Assembly: GCA_028571685.1 (NCBI GenBank)
Contig: CM053141.1
Coordinates: 73,889,833 to 73,953,832 of the forward strand
Reading direction: 5' to 3'
Source: Heterohyrax brucei
Lineage: Eukaryota > Chordata > Mammalia > Hyracoidea > Procaviidae
DNA length: 64,000 nucleotides
Part shown: piece by piece, positions 1 to 12,149 of the stretch
How the letters are laid out: every line of letters starts with the position of its first letter
Position numbering within the stretch: position 1 is the stretch's first letter
Program-made: the position numbers and the translations under genes
The notes under the pieces: generated by a model
Told to the model about the DNA's origin: nothing
The model's database searches: none
Seen by the model: the letters and a program-made list of their open reading frames with translations, nothing else

Positions 1-112
1 AGAGCGGAACTGCCCCATAGTTTCCAGGGAGCACACCAGGTGGATTTCAACTGCTGATCTTTTGATTGGCAGCTGTAGCAGTTAACCACTGTGCCATCAT
101 GGTTTCCACTGG
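1..112 (-). repeat. AfroSINE type A, cut by window edge
   Basis: Minus-strand copy reading from the GAACTGCCCCATAG middle to the CCATCATGGTTTCC 5' end. The 3' part lies outside the window. Confidence 0.9.
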
Positions 113-174
113 TAGGCATAAGTATATTTATTACATAATCATGAGTCTTGTGATTGTCATATATTCTGGTACAG

Positions 175-439
175 AGTCCCTCATGGTGCAAATGATTGAT
201 GTTCTTGGCTGCTAACTGAACAGTTAGAGAGGCAAGTCCACCCAAATGCACTGCAGAAGAAAGGCCTGGCAATCTATTTCTAATAAAAAAAAATGCGCCA
301 CTGAAAACCCTATGAAGCAAAGTTCTACTGTGACACACATCAAGTCACCATGAGCCAGAATTGGCTTGAGGTCAACTGATTTGTATACTCGTATATAATA
401 TATATATTATTATATATAATATAAAATATGTATTATATA
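175..439 (+). repeat. AfroSINE type C with AT-rich tail
   Basis: The SINE body runs to about 385 and is followed by a TA-rich stretch (386-439). The 9 bp repeat CTGGTACAG at 166-174 and 440-448 brackets body plus tail, so the AT-rich DNA is the expanded 3' tail of the insertion and not an independent microsatellite. Confidence 0.88.
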
Positions 440-672
440 CTGGTACAGCCTACTTGCTCCATAGTAGAGCTGACACATTCAAATAATATCTTCGTGTTAA
501 TTGATTCAACTTGACTGAAGCCACAACTTCATATACCAACTTGGAAGGAGAAGACAGAGAGCAGAGGCAAAGGAACAAGGAAGCTAGTTCCCAATTTATC
601 TGGATAAAGATTTGGCACCGCACTTTGTTCTTTATAAGAAGGTAGAGGGAGGATCCTTATAAGGAATTTATA

Positions 673-880
673 GAGCCCTGGTGGTGAAGTGGTTAAATGC
701 TCAGCTGCTAACCTACAGTTTGGTGGTTTGAACCCACCAGCTGATGATCCATAAGAAAAGATGTGGCAGTCTGCTGCCCTAAAGATTACAGCCTAGGAAA
801 CTGTAGGGGACGTTTTTACTTTGTTCTGTAGGGTCTCTGTAAGTCTGAATTGACTAGAGGGCAAGGCCTTGGTTTGGATT
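673..880 (+). repeat. AfroSINE type B
   Basis: Starts GAGCCCTGGTGGTGAAGTGG and carries the type B middle GCAGTCTGCTGCCCTAAAG. It ends in a T-rich GCCTTGGTTTGG tail. Confidence 0.9.
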
Positions 881-1591
881 AAAAGGAGCTTATCACTCCA
901 CTTCCAGGTATGTTTAAAGACTTAATTCTGCTTGCCCTATAAAGTAATTTGTTTAATGAATAACCTAACATTTAAATACCCTAGAGGAATCAAAGTTAGT
1001 GCCAAGTGTTAGACCCATAACAGGCATTTACCAAGACAGTTTGAAATGTAAGTAGTATGCGAGTGTTGCTCTTTTTACACAAAACACGTTTTTGTGCTAC
1101 AAATCAAAACAATAAATATCTGCAATGATCCAGTATGGGGAATTTGGGTAGGAGAATTCAGCAGTCAAGGTTCTTAGTTATAAGCTAGGGAAGCCAAAGC
1201 TGGATGATTTCAGGTAAAGAGGAATTAACATACATTGCACAGCTGACAGAATTGCTGGGAGGACTGGAAAACTGAGCTTGAGCCATGTAGGAGGAACTAG
1301 GTCCAAAATCACACCGAAAAACACATCAGTGAGAGCGGCTGCCCTGCTCAAGAAGCTCTGTGTCCCAAATGCAGCACCCACACCACTATCCCTGGGTGCC
1401 AAAGACTGCCATGACGTTTGGGAGCTGTGCACCAAGAACACCATCTCATCTTGCTTGATACCCACTACCAGAGCTGTCTCAGCATTTGTATACTGACGTA
1501 CTGATTCACAGTAGAAGTGGGTTGATGGTCTGGGTCATTTGCCCAAGTTCTGGTTGAAAGTTGTTGAGATAGGAAGGGCCTTTTTGCTTCA
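881..1591. other. Unassigned DNA
   Basis: No repeat family or gene recognised. Two overlapping short open frames on opposite strands (1178-1465 minus, 1278-1496 plus) have no known motif and are not called. Confidence 0.5.
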
Positions 1592-1776
1592 AACCGAGTC
1601 ATTGGGTGGTGCAAACCATTTACAAACTTCGCTGCTAACCCTAAGGTTGGAGGGTCGAATCCACCCAAAAGGTCTGATGAACTGTTTCTGAAAAATCAGC
1701 CACTGAAGACCATATGGAACAGTTTCACTCTGACACTTGGTGTCACCATGAGTCGGTGTCAAGTCCACAGTTTTTT
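1592..1776 (+). repeat. AfroSINE type C
   Basis: Recognised from GTCATTGGGTGGTGCAAACC, a tRNA-like B-box region GGTTGGAGGGTCGAATCC and the tail CACCATGAGTCGGTGTCAAG. Confidence 0.88.
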
Positions 1777-2459
1777 AGCTTAAATAGAAAGGTTGGCCTC
1801 CACAAAGATGCTCCATCAGCTGGAAAACTTTCCAAAAGTTGGGAATGCTGACATAGAAAAAAATAGCATACATTGCCTACAGGATAACAGTTGTACTAAT
1901 GTGTGTCAAGTTAGAGATTATTTATGAATAGGCCAGACAAATATTTCCATATTACACTTAACCTCTAAGCTTCCAGGGCCGAGAAGAAGGAGAGGAGGGG
2001 TACTCACTGATGGCAGAGATGTAGATGTGTTCCTGACACTGGGTTTGATATTTGGAAAGCGTTCTCATACAGAAATGATGATTTGATTGTACAAAAAGCA
2101 TTGGAATAAAGGAACTTTCTGGACTCTCCAGAATAAGTCAAATCTTCCTAGTATATGACACCAGAACCACGTACCTACCTCTTCTGTACTGACCTATTCA
2201 CTATTGAAATTTTGTATTGTTGGTTATTTTATTACTTTGTTTTACCCCAGCTTGTTAGTTCTCTGAGTGAGTCACCCTTTGCTCATCAGTATTTCTACAG
2301 GTTAGCACTATGTGCAGCAGATAACAGGCATCCATGCTGCAAAGGTGGATGGATGGATGGATGGTTGATTACAGATCATGAGCTCAACCAATCATTAAAA
2401 AGGCTTTGTGGGAGACACATGTATACATTCAGGTAATTTACAGTGAAAGGACCATTGAA
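1777..2459. other. Unassigned DNA with short GGAT tract
   Basis: No gene recognised. It includes a short tetranucleotide tract of about five GGAT units near 2345-2365. Confidence 0.5.
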
Positions 2460-4015
2460 TTTTACTGGGAATAATGGTGTTGGATCAGTTGAATATCCAT
2501 ACTAGAAAAAACAGTGAACTCACACCAAATATAAAAATTATCTCAAGATAGAGCATAAACCTAAACATGAAAGGTAAAACAATAAAGCTTCTAGAAAACA
2601 ACGTAGGAAGATATCTTCATGACCTTGGGATAGGCAAGCCAGCCAAGCCAAGTGATGTCATTAAACATGATTCATAAAATATTAACCATAAACAAAAACA
2701 TTGATTAACTGGAACTTTATTAAACAAAAAACTTTAGAAGCCATCATTAAGAAATTGAAGAGGCAAGTTAGAGACTAAGGACTGATATTTGTAACACATA
2801 TATCCAATAAATAACATATCCAGGATATACAAGAAAGCACATGAATAAATAAGAAAGAAACAGAGAATCCAATTTCAAAATCAGACAACTGACTTGAACA
2901 ACAATGTCATAAAAGATTTCCAGCAAGCACCAGGAAAGATGTTCAATGTCATTACTTATCAGGAAAATACAAATTAAAGTCACAGTTCTTTCTAATCACT
3001 CACCAGAATGACTAAATACTCTGACAATAGTGAGTGTTGCCAAGGATTTGGAGCAACTAGAACTCTCACATATTGTTGATGAGCATTTAAAATTACACAA
3101 CTACTTTAGAAAATTGTTGAGTAGCACTTAATAGAGCTATATACACACATACTCTAATCCAGAAATTTGGCTGTAAATATATGCTCCACAAAAATGAAAA
3201 CAAATGTTCACCAAAAAAGGTACAAAAGTTGTTTATTGCAGTTTAACTCATAATAGCTCTAAACTGAAATTAACCCAGATGTCATCAACAGAATAGCAGA
3301 ATTGATAAATTGTGGTAGGGTCATATAATGGAATACTTAGAGCAATAAAAAAAGGATGAACTGTTGCTACACACAAAATCATGAAATAATGCTGAACAGA
3401 AGAAGATACACAAGAGTGTATACGTACATAACATCCAGAAAGTGCAAGACTGAGTGATGTTGGGAAACCCTGTTGGTTTAGTGGTTCAGAGCTATGGCTG
3501 CTAACCAAAAGATCAGTTTGGATCTATCAAGTACTCTTTGGAAATTCTATGGAGCAGTTCTACTCTGTCCTATAGGGTTGCTGTAAGTCAGAATCCACTG
3601 GACAGCAGTGGATGGTGGTGGTGAGTGATGGTTGTGTGTTGGATTAGGGTTTATCCAAAAGGGAGGCGTTAATGGAGTAGTGGCATGGAGAGCCTTATGG
3701 AGCTCTTCTGGATGGTGGTTACATGGTTGTATACCTATTTAAACCTTTTTTGAACTCTGCCTTTGAGATTAGTATATTTTGTGCCCGTATTATATGTCTG
3801 TTACATATCAAGAAAAAATTATTAAGAACCAAAAACCTAATCTGTAGCAACAGAAGTCAGAATAAGGGTTCTATCTCTGCGAGATGGTTACCAACTGAGA
3901 AGGGGCATGTGAAAGCCATCTGGAGGCCATTCGTTGATCCAGGTGTTGGTTACCTGAGTCTATGCACACATAAAAATTCATCAAGGTGTACACTGAAAAT
4001 CAATGCACTTTATGG
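2460..4015 (+). mobile_element. Old L1 fragments (ORF2 3' part and 3' UTR)
   Basis: Plus-strand DNA resembling the C-terminal ORF2 region of old mammalian L1 (AAACCTAAACATGAAAGG, then the ATGGAATACTTAGAGCAAT region). It is riddled with stops and indels. A second, overlapping 3' end begins near 3835 (GTCAGAATAAGGGTTC to CATCAAGGTGTACACTG), so two L1 copies or a local duplication are likely. It is broken by a SINE (3461-3619) and continues briefly after the mariner at 4591. Confidence 0.75.
3461..3619 (+). repeat. AfroSINE type A inside old L1
   Basis: GAAACCCTGTTGGTTTAGTGG start. The target duplication TGAGTGATG lies on both sides (near 3451 and 3620). Confidence 0.88.
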
Positions 4016-4590
4016 TACACACGAGGACTGACAATTCAGTTTGTGAGCTCATCCTAGAAAAAGTGCTGTGTACCTCGTTGCTGAATATCACTATGGTCAC
4101 CTTTGAAGTACTCCCCTGGGAAGCTATGCACCAATGCCAGTGCCTAGTTTACCCTTCAAAGCAATTTTGGAACTCTTTCTGGAATGCCATCAGAGTTGTT
4201 GTCATATTACCCTTGAAGTCCTAAATGTCATCAAACTGTCTTCCTTTCTATATTTCCTTTATCTTCTGCTAAAGAAAAAAAGTCATTAAGGGCCAGATCA
4301 AGTGAATGGGGAGGGTATTCCAATATAGTTATTTGCTTGCTGGCTAAAAACTCCCTCACAGACAAACTATACAATTAAGTTGGCAAACTTGCCGCCATGC
4401 CGCCATGCACAATGGCCATTTCAGAAAGAGTTCCAAGATTGTTTTGAAGGGTAGACTGGGCACTGGCACTGGAGCATAGCTTCCCAAGGGGAGTACTTAC
4501 AAGGCAACTACAGTGATGTTCAGCAATGAGGTATGTAGCACTTGGAATAATTAAATTGGCAGACTTAATAGTTAGACCTCATACGTCATA
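4016..4590. mobile_element. Palindromic mariner-like element, defective
   Basis: The left half reads as the minus strand and the right half (from about 4385) as the plus strand of the same mariner 3' region, so the element is an inverted repeat of about 575 bp. The ends are inverted repeats: ACGAGGACTGACAATTCAG on the left against GTATGAGGTCTAACTATT on the right strand. On the minus strand near 4350-4290 a transposase fragment of the type LEYPPHSLDLALNDFF is readable, matching the mariner SPDLAPxDFF signature with changes. It sits in an old L1 3' end at a TA. No intact transposase remains. Confidence 0.7.
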
Positions 4591-4751
4591 ACTCAATGTA
4601 AAAAATGTATGTATATACTTTAAGGAAAGTATGTTCCCTTTTTAAACAAACACGTAAACTTCTTCCTAAATAAGGAGCTGTCTGGAATCTTCTAGTGATC
4701 TCTGGAGAACATTTACAAAGTTAGAACCAGGGAGAGACAACAGTCTTACAG

Positions 4752-5774
4752 TGTTGATGTCACCGGTTGAATTGTGTCCCTACAAAAACATGTATAGCAA
4801 TTTGGCTAGGCCATGTGTTTTAGTCATCTAATGCTGCTTTACCAGAAATACAAGTGGTTGGCTTTAACAGGGAAATTTTATTTTGTCCAAGTCCAGGAGG
4901 CTAAATTCCAAATTCAGGGTGTCAGCTCCAGGGCAAGACTTTCTGTGCTGGCTCTGGAGGAAGGTCTTTGTCGTCAGTCTTTCCCTGGACTGGAAGCTTC
5001 TGGGGTGCAGAGACCCTGTCCTTTCCGAAGGGCATGCGTCAGCTCCTGGCACTGCTTCTTGGTTGGTATGAGGTCCCCAAATCTCTCTACTAGCTTTTCC
5101 TTCATATCCCAAAAAGCTGACTAAAGGTACAGTACAATCATATACATTGAGTCCTGTTCCACTAACATGACTGCCACCCATCCTCCCTCATTGACATCAC
5201 AGAGGCAGGATTTATAACATGTAGGAAAATCAAATAACACTAGGTATCTTGGCCCAGCCAACACACCACACACATTTGGGAGGGAATACAATTCAATCCA
5301 CGATACCAAGATTCCTGGTATTGTGTGATATTCTTATATGTTGTAAATCCTACCTCTGTGATATTAATGAGGGAGGCCGGGCAGTGGTTGTGTTCGGGAG
5401 GCCAGATTCAATGTGTACAATTATATTGTGGCTCTCGGGCTTGGCTTGGCTGGCACCATATTGAGATTTCTTGGGATATAAAGGAAAGGGAAGTAAGCAG
5501 AGAATTGGGGACTTCACACCACCAAGAAAGCAGTGTTGTAAGCAAATTGCATCCTTTGGAAAGGACTCAGTTTCCCTGTACCTAAAAAGCTCTCAGTCCA
5601 GGGGAAGATGGATGACAAGGACCTCCCTCCAGAGCCAACAGAAAAAGCCTTTCCCCTAGAGCCAATACCCTGAATTTGGACTCAGCCTACTTAACTGTGA
5701 GGATATAACTTTCCCTTTGTTAAAGCCATCCATTTGAGGTATTTCTGTTATGGCAGCACTAGATGACTGAGACA
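4752..5774 (+). mobile_element. MaLR-type solo LTR, plus strand, interrupted
   Basis: The 5' part (4752-4815) has TGAATTGTGTCCC and GGCTAGGCCATG. The 3' part (about 5300-5774) has GGATATAAAGG, AAGAAAGCAGTG and the end GATGACTGAGACA. A minus-strand LTR of the same family splits it at the GGCCATG site. The layout resembles the MaLR LTRs of other mammals, with no internal region. Confidence 0.75.
4816..5299 (-). mobile_element. MaLR-type solo LTR nested in another LTR
   Basis: Starts TGTTTTAGTCATCTAATGCT and ends ACAATTCAATCCA, the reverse complement of the family ends. It lies within the plus-strand copy, so it inserted later. Confidence 0.75.
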
Positions 5775-6752
5775 GTTGGTTTTGTGAGACATACTTAAAA
5801 CTAAGCCTGGTGTCTGTGTGAATATGTCTTTGAACCAAACCTTTTTTCTTCCCCTGTGAGTGGTCCTAAAACAGAAAGTCTGCAAATGAATGAACCTGTA
5901 TAAATTTATTTATTAGATTATTTCTATCTGTTTAAATGTTTCTATTCTAGCATTGCCATGTTCCTGCCTCTGAATTCTCTTTGCTTGTGCATAGGATAGG
6001 AGGCTGGAGGTTGTGTGGCAGGTGAGAAAAATGTTGTATTTTGTGGGAGGGGAGGCAGAAGGCAACCTTTCCCTTTTTAAGTCTTGTTTGTGAATAGTAA
6101 ATCTGCAGGTTTTGTAAATATTCATGAATACTCTGAGGATTGTTATTGCCAGAGGGCAAGCCCAAGTTAAACAGAGGGACAAAACTATTTAGAATTAGAG
6201 TTCCAAACGTTTGGAAGGTGCCTACCATGTGACGCAATACCCGATATAATAGCGTAGTGGAGACAGACTGTTGCTGTTAACCTAGTGGGGTAGCCGGGAT
6301 TGTCTCACCACCATGGATTAGAGGCTTGAAATCAGAGAATGTAGAGTGACTACATACACACCACAAGAATGTAGTTGTTGGACTATGATGTCAACATGCC
6401 CTGTATCACTGAGTCATCTTCATGGGCACACTTTCCAACTATCACTTTCCCTACAGATTGCTCCTTGAGTTTTTCCTATTTTCATGAGGAGAAATTGGTA
6501 CCAAACGGAAGTACTATAGAAACTCCTTCTCTTGGTGATATTGCGGTCCTTACCAGCTCACACCCAGGCTGGATTAGCCAGTAGACAGGTTCACCATCAC
6601 CATGTGCGCTGTCAGCTCAGCATTAATGGAGCACTTCCTGTGTACAAAGCCAAAACAGAATTCTGTAGACTTGACCATGGTTTCTTCTTGCACAGAAATC
6701 GCTGTGTGCCACCTGTGTGGGAGCTTTGTGGGAAACTATGGGGGAAAAGCGG
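5775..6752. other. Unassigned DNA
   Basis: No repeat or gene recognised. Short open frames here lack any recognisable motif. Confidence 0.5.
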
Positions 6753-6850
6753 TTTAAGGGTATTAGCTCTGGAACCAGGCTGTTCCAGGTCCAAATCCTG
6801 GCAATGTCACTCACTAGCTATGTAACCTTAGGCAAGTTACTTTGGAACAG
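6753..6850 (+). repeat. MIR SINE fragment
   Basis: The core GCTCTGGAACCAGGCTG, CAAATCCTGGCAATGTCACT and GTAACCTTAGGCAAGTTACT matches the MIR tRNA-related and core regions. Confidence 0.85.
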
Positions 6851-7182
6851 GCAAAGGAAAACAATTGGCTACATCTTGAGCATAACCTGCACCCTTTTGT
6901 CTCTTGGTTGTCTTCAAGTCCCTTGTTTCCCTTAGTTTCTCTCAAGGTTAGGGACTAATTTGTGCTCTCTTTAGGGCTGTGGAAAACAAGTACTAATAAT
7001 CTAAAGACTGTAACAGAAAAACAAAGGAATCTGCTGGGAGATTACATGATAGCGAAACCACCTTTAGTCACAAAACACCAATTAAGATGTCAACACATCT
7101 GAGTCATGACTATCCTGACCACTTAAAGAAGATTAACATTCCACCTGGGACTCAAATCCTTATCTTTATCTCTTACAAAGGA
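6851..7182. other. Unassigned DNA
   Basis: Nothing recognised beyond ordinary AT-rich sequence. Confidence 0.5.
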
Positions 7183-7324
7183 AACCCAGGTGGAGTAGTG
7201 GTTAAGTGCTAAAGTCAGTAGTTCAAATCCACCAGGTGCTCCTTGGAAACTATGGGGCAGTTCTCCTCTGTACTATAGGATCACTATGAGTCCAGCTTGA
7301 TGCAGTGGGTTTAGTTTTTGGTTT
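7183..7324 (+). repeat. AfroSINE type A
   Basis: GAAACCCAGGTGGAGTAGTGG start, with a small internal deletion of the CTGCTAACCAAAAGG segment. Confidence 0.9.
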
Positions 7325-8164
7325 GGTGATTACAGCCAGCAGTTAGCTGGAGGCAATTTAAATATTTTCAAGTTTTACTAAAGCCTTAGACTGAAGACAA
7401 GATGGAGACGCTTGAGTTTTGTGATAGTCCCACGAATATTACAAATAAGTGAAGCCCCCTGTTAACAAAAATTAACTCTTTCAAAACAGCCACCCAAAAG
7501 TTGCTTATATCTGATTTATAGGACACTATCAAGTTATATTTCATTGTAACTATTCAATACATTCCACCAAAGAAGAGGAAAAGCCTATCTAAAATTTGAC
7601 TAAGACCAGTTAATTACATGATGTGAATAAGTAAATAACTTAAATTTCTGAGTCTTAATCATCTATAAAATATATATTTTTAAAGTATACTATATCATGC
7701 CAAGCCACATTACAAAATAATGTTTATGATTTTTACCCAGTTCAATTTAATTGAGAGAAAATTGGTGTGTTTTTTTGGGAAAGGACAGAGGCTAAATATT
7801 TTCTCATTAAGCTTTTGCCTGAAGGAGGCTTGAATGTGGGAAAAGATTTGTTTTTGTTTCCATTTAAAAGTCAAATTTTGTTATTTTTACCAACTTTGAA
7901 AGTGTCCTTTTCTGAAATTGGAGGGACTGGCCTACCAGTTCAAAAGACCCGGAGGGGTGGTACTTCCTTTTCTTCACAAATTTCAAAAACCATGGACAAC
8001 TGAGATTAGTCCCCAGGGGCAAGGGAGGATATGGTGTCACTACTCTTAGCAGCCTTGGGAACAAGACGAGAAACCAAGAGTCTTGGATAAATTTATTATT
8101 ACTAGTCTAGAAGGGAGACAGGCTGCCTAGAGTCTGTGTCTTGGGATCCCGGGATATGACCTAA
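7325..8164. other. Unassigned DNA
   Basis: AT-rich, with no gene or repeat recognised. Confidence 0.5.
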
Positions 8165-8748
8165 TGTTTTAGTTATCTTGCACTGCTATAACAGAAATAC
8201 CACAAATGGGTGGCTTTAACTAACAGAAACTTATTTGCTCACAGTTTAGGAGTCTAAAAGTCTGAACTCAGGTACTGGTTCTAGGGGAAGGCTCTCTCTC
8301 TCTGTCAACTCTGGAGGAAGGTCTTTGTCTCTTAGAGCTTCTGCTCCTAGGCAATCTTCACATGGCTGGCATCGTCCTTCCCCATCTAGGCTTCTCCCAG
8401 GCTTGTTTAATCTCCTTTGAATCTCAATATCCATTAACTCAAAATACGCCCCACACTAATCCTGTCTCATTAACATAACAAAGACAACTCATTCCCAAAC
8501 TGCATTTAACCACAGGCATAAACCAAAGAACCAAACTGGTTATGTGGAGTAGATTCCAACTGATACTGACTACAGAACAGAGTAGAATTGTCCCATAGAG
8601 TTTCAAAGGAGCAGCTGGTGGATTCAAACTGCCAACCTTCTGAACAGCAGGCGAACACTTAACCACAGTACAACCGAGGCTCCACCACAGGTATATACAT
8701 TAGGACTTACAACACGTATTTTAAGGGGACACAATTAAATCCATAACA
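8165..8748 (-). mobile_element. MaLR-type solo LTR carrying a SINE
   Basis: Starts TGTTTTAGTTATCTTGCACT and ends AATTAAATCCATAACA. A minus-strand SINE lies inside it (8521-8682). It belongs to the same sub-branch as the LTR at 61145-61659, sharing CATTAACATAACAAAGACA and CACAGGCATA. Confidence 0.78.
8521..8682 (-). repeat. AfroSINE type A inside LTR
   Basis: Target duplication ACCACAGGCATA (8509-8520) and ACCACAGGTATA (8683-8694). It carries the unusual GAGCAGCTGGTGG variant. Confidence 0.88.
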
Positions 8749-9126
8749 CTTACCAACTCACCTACTGTTCTCTATCTTCTCTCATTAAATCTTTATTTTC
8801 AGTGGTTTTATAACAGCTGACTTGACTTTCTCTCTTGCTTGCTCACTCTTGAGATACCCTGTGCCAGGAAATGACTCTGTTTTAATTCTATCTGAATACT
8901 AAAAGAGGGTGGACAGGTCTCAGGAAGCAAATTACTCCCTATTTAAGAAAAAATGAGATGAGAGTCAGATCTACCGTAGAAGTTTGTTCCAGACTTTGGA
9001 AGAGTCAAACAGTTTCAGATTATGAAGGTCAAGGGATTCCCACCCACATGAACAAAACACACAGAAAAACATCCTCCTTTTCTGTCTCACACCCTTGACT
9101 TTCTTCCACCTCCAATCAGTTACCAG
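8749..9126. other. Unassigned DNA
   Basis: No feature recognised. Confidence 0.5.
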
Positions 9127-9188
9127 GTGTTCTGTCACATGGGGTTCACCATGACACAGAAATGGACTTGATGGCACTTAGCAACAAC
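9127..9188 (+). repeat. AfroSINE 3' fragment
   Basis: CACATGGGGTTCACCATGAC followed by GACTTGATGGCACTTAGCAA matches only the last third of a type C copy. Confidence 0.5.
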
Positions 9189-9402
9189 TTCCTAAGTAAT
9201 GCTCAAAACTCCTCCTTCAGTGAGCCACCATTCTTTTACTTAACAAATTTACTATCTAGTCTGTGTCAGGCACTGCACTAAGTACAGGGTACATAGCAAT
9301 AAACTAAACCCTAGTGGAGTACCCAGTGGGGTTCACAGACTGGTGGACCCCTACCGTAATCTAATCAAACAAACAAACAAGGCCAGTTGCCCACAGTGCA
9401 GG

Positions 9403-9600
9403 AGAACACTGGTGGTCCAGTAGTAGAATGTGTGCCTTCCATGCAAAAGACCCAGCTCTGATGCCCATCTGATGGACCTCAAGTGCAGGCAGCATGTGTC
9501 TGAACTGGGCAGCATTTCCTTCTGTGGCTAATGAGGCCCCATGAGTCAGGGCTAAGTTCAGAGCAGCTGACGACAACCCCACACTGCACTCCCGTAACAC
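9403..9600 (+). repeat. tRNA-Gly-like SINE
   Basis: The 5' domain TGGTGGTCCAGTAGTAGAAT plus CGCC-like anticodon surroundings resembles a tRNA-Gly gene but is degenerate (the expected B box is lost). It continues into a non-tRNA body also seen at 13633-13932 and 49982-50272. Confidence 0.6.
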
Positions 9601-9609
9601 CCGTCACCT

Positions 9610-9715
9610 TTCACTCCTAACTCTTCACAGACTCTTTGTCTTTACAGATGAAGACCATGAGAACCAGAACATTGATGCAACATGCCTAAGGTCATCAAGT
9701 TGCAGATTGGTAGAA
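9610..9715 (-). repeat. MIR SINE fragment, diverged
   Basis: Reverse-strand MIR pattern: TTTACAGATGAAGACC, then AAGGTCATCAAGTTGCAG. Confidence 0.55.
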
Positions 9716-9864
9716 TTCTGTAAGAATTTTATTCATTCATCATCTAAAAATTATTTTTACCACGTGTCTGACACCTTTGTAGGATACAGAGGTTAATCAT
9801 AAAAGAAAAAGATCCCTGCTGTTATGCAGCTTATATTCTAGTGAAGGAGACAAATTATAAGAAA

Positions 9865-10025
9865 CTAAACCCAAACCCACTGCCATCCAGTCAATTCCTA
9901 CTCACAGCAACCCTATAGGACAGAGTATAACTGATCACGTTTCCAAGAAGCACCTGGTAGATTTCCACTGCTGATCTCTTGGTTGCAGATGTAACACTCA
10001 ACCGCTATACTACTAGGGTTTCCAA
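9865..10025 (-). repeat. AfroSINE type A
   Basis: Begins AAACCCAAACCCACTGCCAT and ends CTACTAGGGTTTCC. A short TAAGAAA repeat lies on both sides. Confidence 0.92.
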
Positions 10026-10479
10026 GTAAGAAAATAACAGATAATAATTATGATGCCAAAGACAGCGACTATTGGATGACTCACTGTTTAACACTGGATT
10101 GTCAAGGAAGGACATTTTTAAAGACTCTGTAACCTCTGTAAATTTATAGGATGTTTTATCACTCTGGCCATTGCCCCAAGCATAGTTAACAGTAAAATCT
10201 TTTAGAAGGCCAGACTAGTTTTCAAAACAAGGAAGAGAAGAAGCTGAGGCACAGACCGTCACCAAGATGCAAAGAGGTTTAGGAATGGAGTCAGAGAGCT
10301 CTCTACCTCTGAACTCTGAGAGCATTTAACCAAGGAAAGGAAGGCGGATGAGGCCCAGAGCTCGCTACTAAAAATAGAGTCTAGTGCTGGCTTACCAGTG
10401 GGCTCAGGACTTAGTCTTGGAAAAAACTTCTAATCTAACTCAGACTAGGTTACAAAGGCCCCTACAACTCACCAACCTA
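10026..10479. other. Mostly unassigned; possible MIR remnant
   Basis: A weak reverse-strand MIR pattern is visible near 10225-10335 (GAAGCTGAGGCACAGAC). Otherwise nothing is recognised. Confidence 0.4.
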
Positions 10480-12149
10480 GCTGTCCACATTACCAAGCAG
10501 AAAACATACATGGTAAGATCAGAGAAATGACCCAATGAAAACTTCTAAATTCGTTCTAGGTTCAAATTTAACACGATCTATACAAAAATAATCACATAGT
10601 CTTTTTAGAAAAAATTAACAAATCTGGCTCTAAAGTTTACATGGAAAATTAGACAAGTAAGAATAGTCAGAAAATTATAGAAAAAGGTATAAACCCGTAT
10701 ATAGGTTTACTAGAAATTAAAACATAACAAAATTAAGAATTTTTTAAATGTAGCCTTATAAGAAGATAGATCAATGTAAACAATACAGTTCTAGAAAGAG
10801 ACCCAAATATCTCCAAGAATTTGGTGAGTATCAATTTAGAATCAAAGGAGAAAAAAATTATTTAATAAAATGGTTAGCAATCTGGGGAAAAACAAACTCT
10901 TTGGATCACTATCACCATCTTATACTAAAATTTCAAGCAGATCAAGCATTACACATAACAAGGAAACCGTAAGCATCTAGAAGAAACCATGGAAGAAATT
11001 CTTATGGTCTCAGAGTGAGGAAGAAATTTCTTTATTATTCTGTAAATAAATTTAAGTACTTTAAAATAAAAAAATGTCTTCATAGCAATTCTCCATGGCT
11101 TCATGCTGTGCACCCCCCAAACCAAATCAAAAGACAAATAATAAACTGAGGGGAAAAAGAAAACTAGTACTCACAATGAACAAGACCAATTTCATTAATA
11201 TGTAAAAAGCCCCTATAAATCAACAAATTAAAGATAAATAAACGAATAGAAAAATGATAAAGCATTGGGGACAGTTCCCTGAAAAGGAACACAAATGGCT
11301 CTTAAGCACGAAAAGATGCTCACCTTCACTCATATCAAATAAAATGGAAACTAAAATGACATTAAAATACCATGTTATCACCTCCTAGAGCAGCCAAGAT
11401 TGAAAAAGTGTACATTATCCATGAGTTTGGAAAGCTATCACTTCCATACATTACCTCTGTAGAATACACTTGGGTAATAACTATGAAAATTACAGAAATT
11501 GCATACAAAAAGTTGTGAAGTTTATAAAAAGTTGCATACTCCTTGAGCAAGTACTCTCACTCCTAGAAGTTTAAGTTACTGATACATGAAATATACAGGT
11601 TACCAGAAACCCTGGTGGTGTAGTGGTTACGAGACACAGCTGCTAACCAAAAGGTCTGCACTTTGAGCCTACCACAAGCTCCTTGGAAGCCCTATAGGGC
11701 GATTCTACTCTGCCCTCTAGGGTCTCTAAATGTCAGAACCACCTGGTTGGCAATAGTTCTCGTTTTGGTTTTGGTATGTACAAAATTATTCACTGCAATA
11801 CTGTTCTTTACAGCAAAATACTGTAATCTATCTAAATATTTATAAGCAACCCCCTCCCCATGGCATACTATGCAGCTATTGAAACTAATAAAACAGTTCT
11901 CTTTATATACTGATCCAGAACAATCTCCAGGATGTATAAGTAAAATAAAGCAAGGAGTAAAACAGCATATGTGAATGCTATGGTTTGCGAAAAAATACAT
12001 ACATAAACATAGCCAAGCCAAGCCTTATGCTTAAAATACCTCTAAAGAATGCATTAGTACCTGTAACTGGATGCCACTGGAGAGCAACAGGAGAGAGGAT
12101 AGTGTGTTGACTTTTTTACATCTTGACTTTTTAATCATGTAAATAAATG
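10480..12149 (+). mobile_element. Old L1 fragment (ORF2 3' part)
   Basis: Plus-strand L1 ORF2 and 3' UTR-like DNA with many indels: CCAAATATCTCCAAGAATTT, AAAATGATAAAGCATTGG, GCACGAAAAGATGCTCACC, and a late ATACTATGCAGCTATTGAAA. A SINE interrupts it at 11605-11775. No open frame of meaningful length survives. Confidence 0.7.
11605..11775 (+). repeat. AfroSINE type A inside old L1
   Basis: GAAACCCTGGTGGTGTAGTGG-type start, ending TTCTCGTTTTGGTTTTGG. Confidence 0.9.

Noticed and set aside
1178..1496. Overlapping open frames on both strands, 95 and 72 codons
   Set aside because: No motif, no coding bias and mutual overlap; most likely chance.
2342..2366. Regular GGAT repeats as an array of interest
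   Set aside because: A short tetranucleotide microsatellite without spacers.
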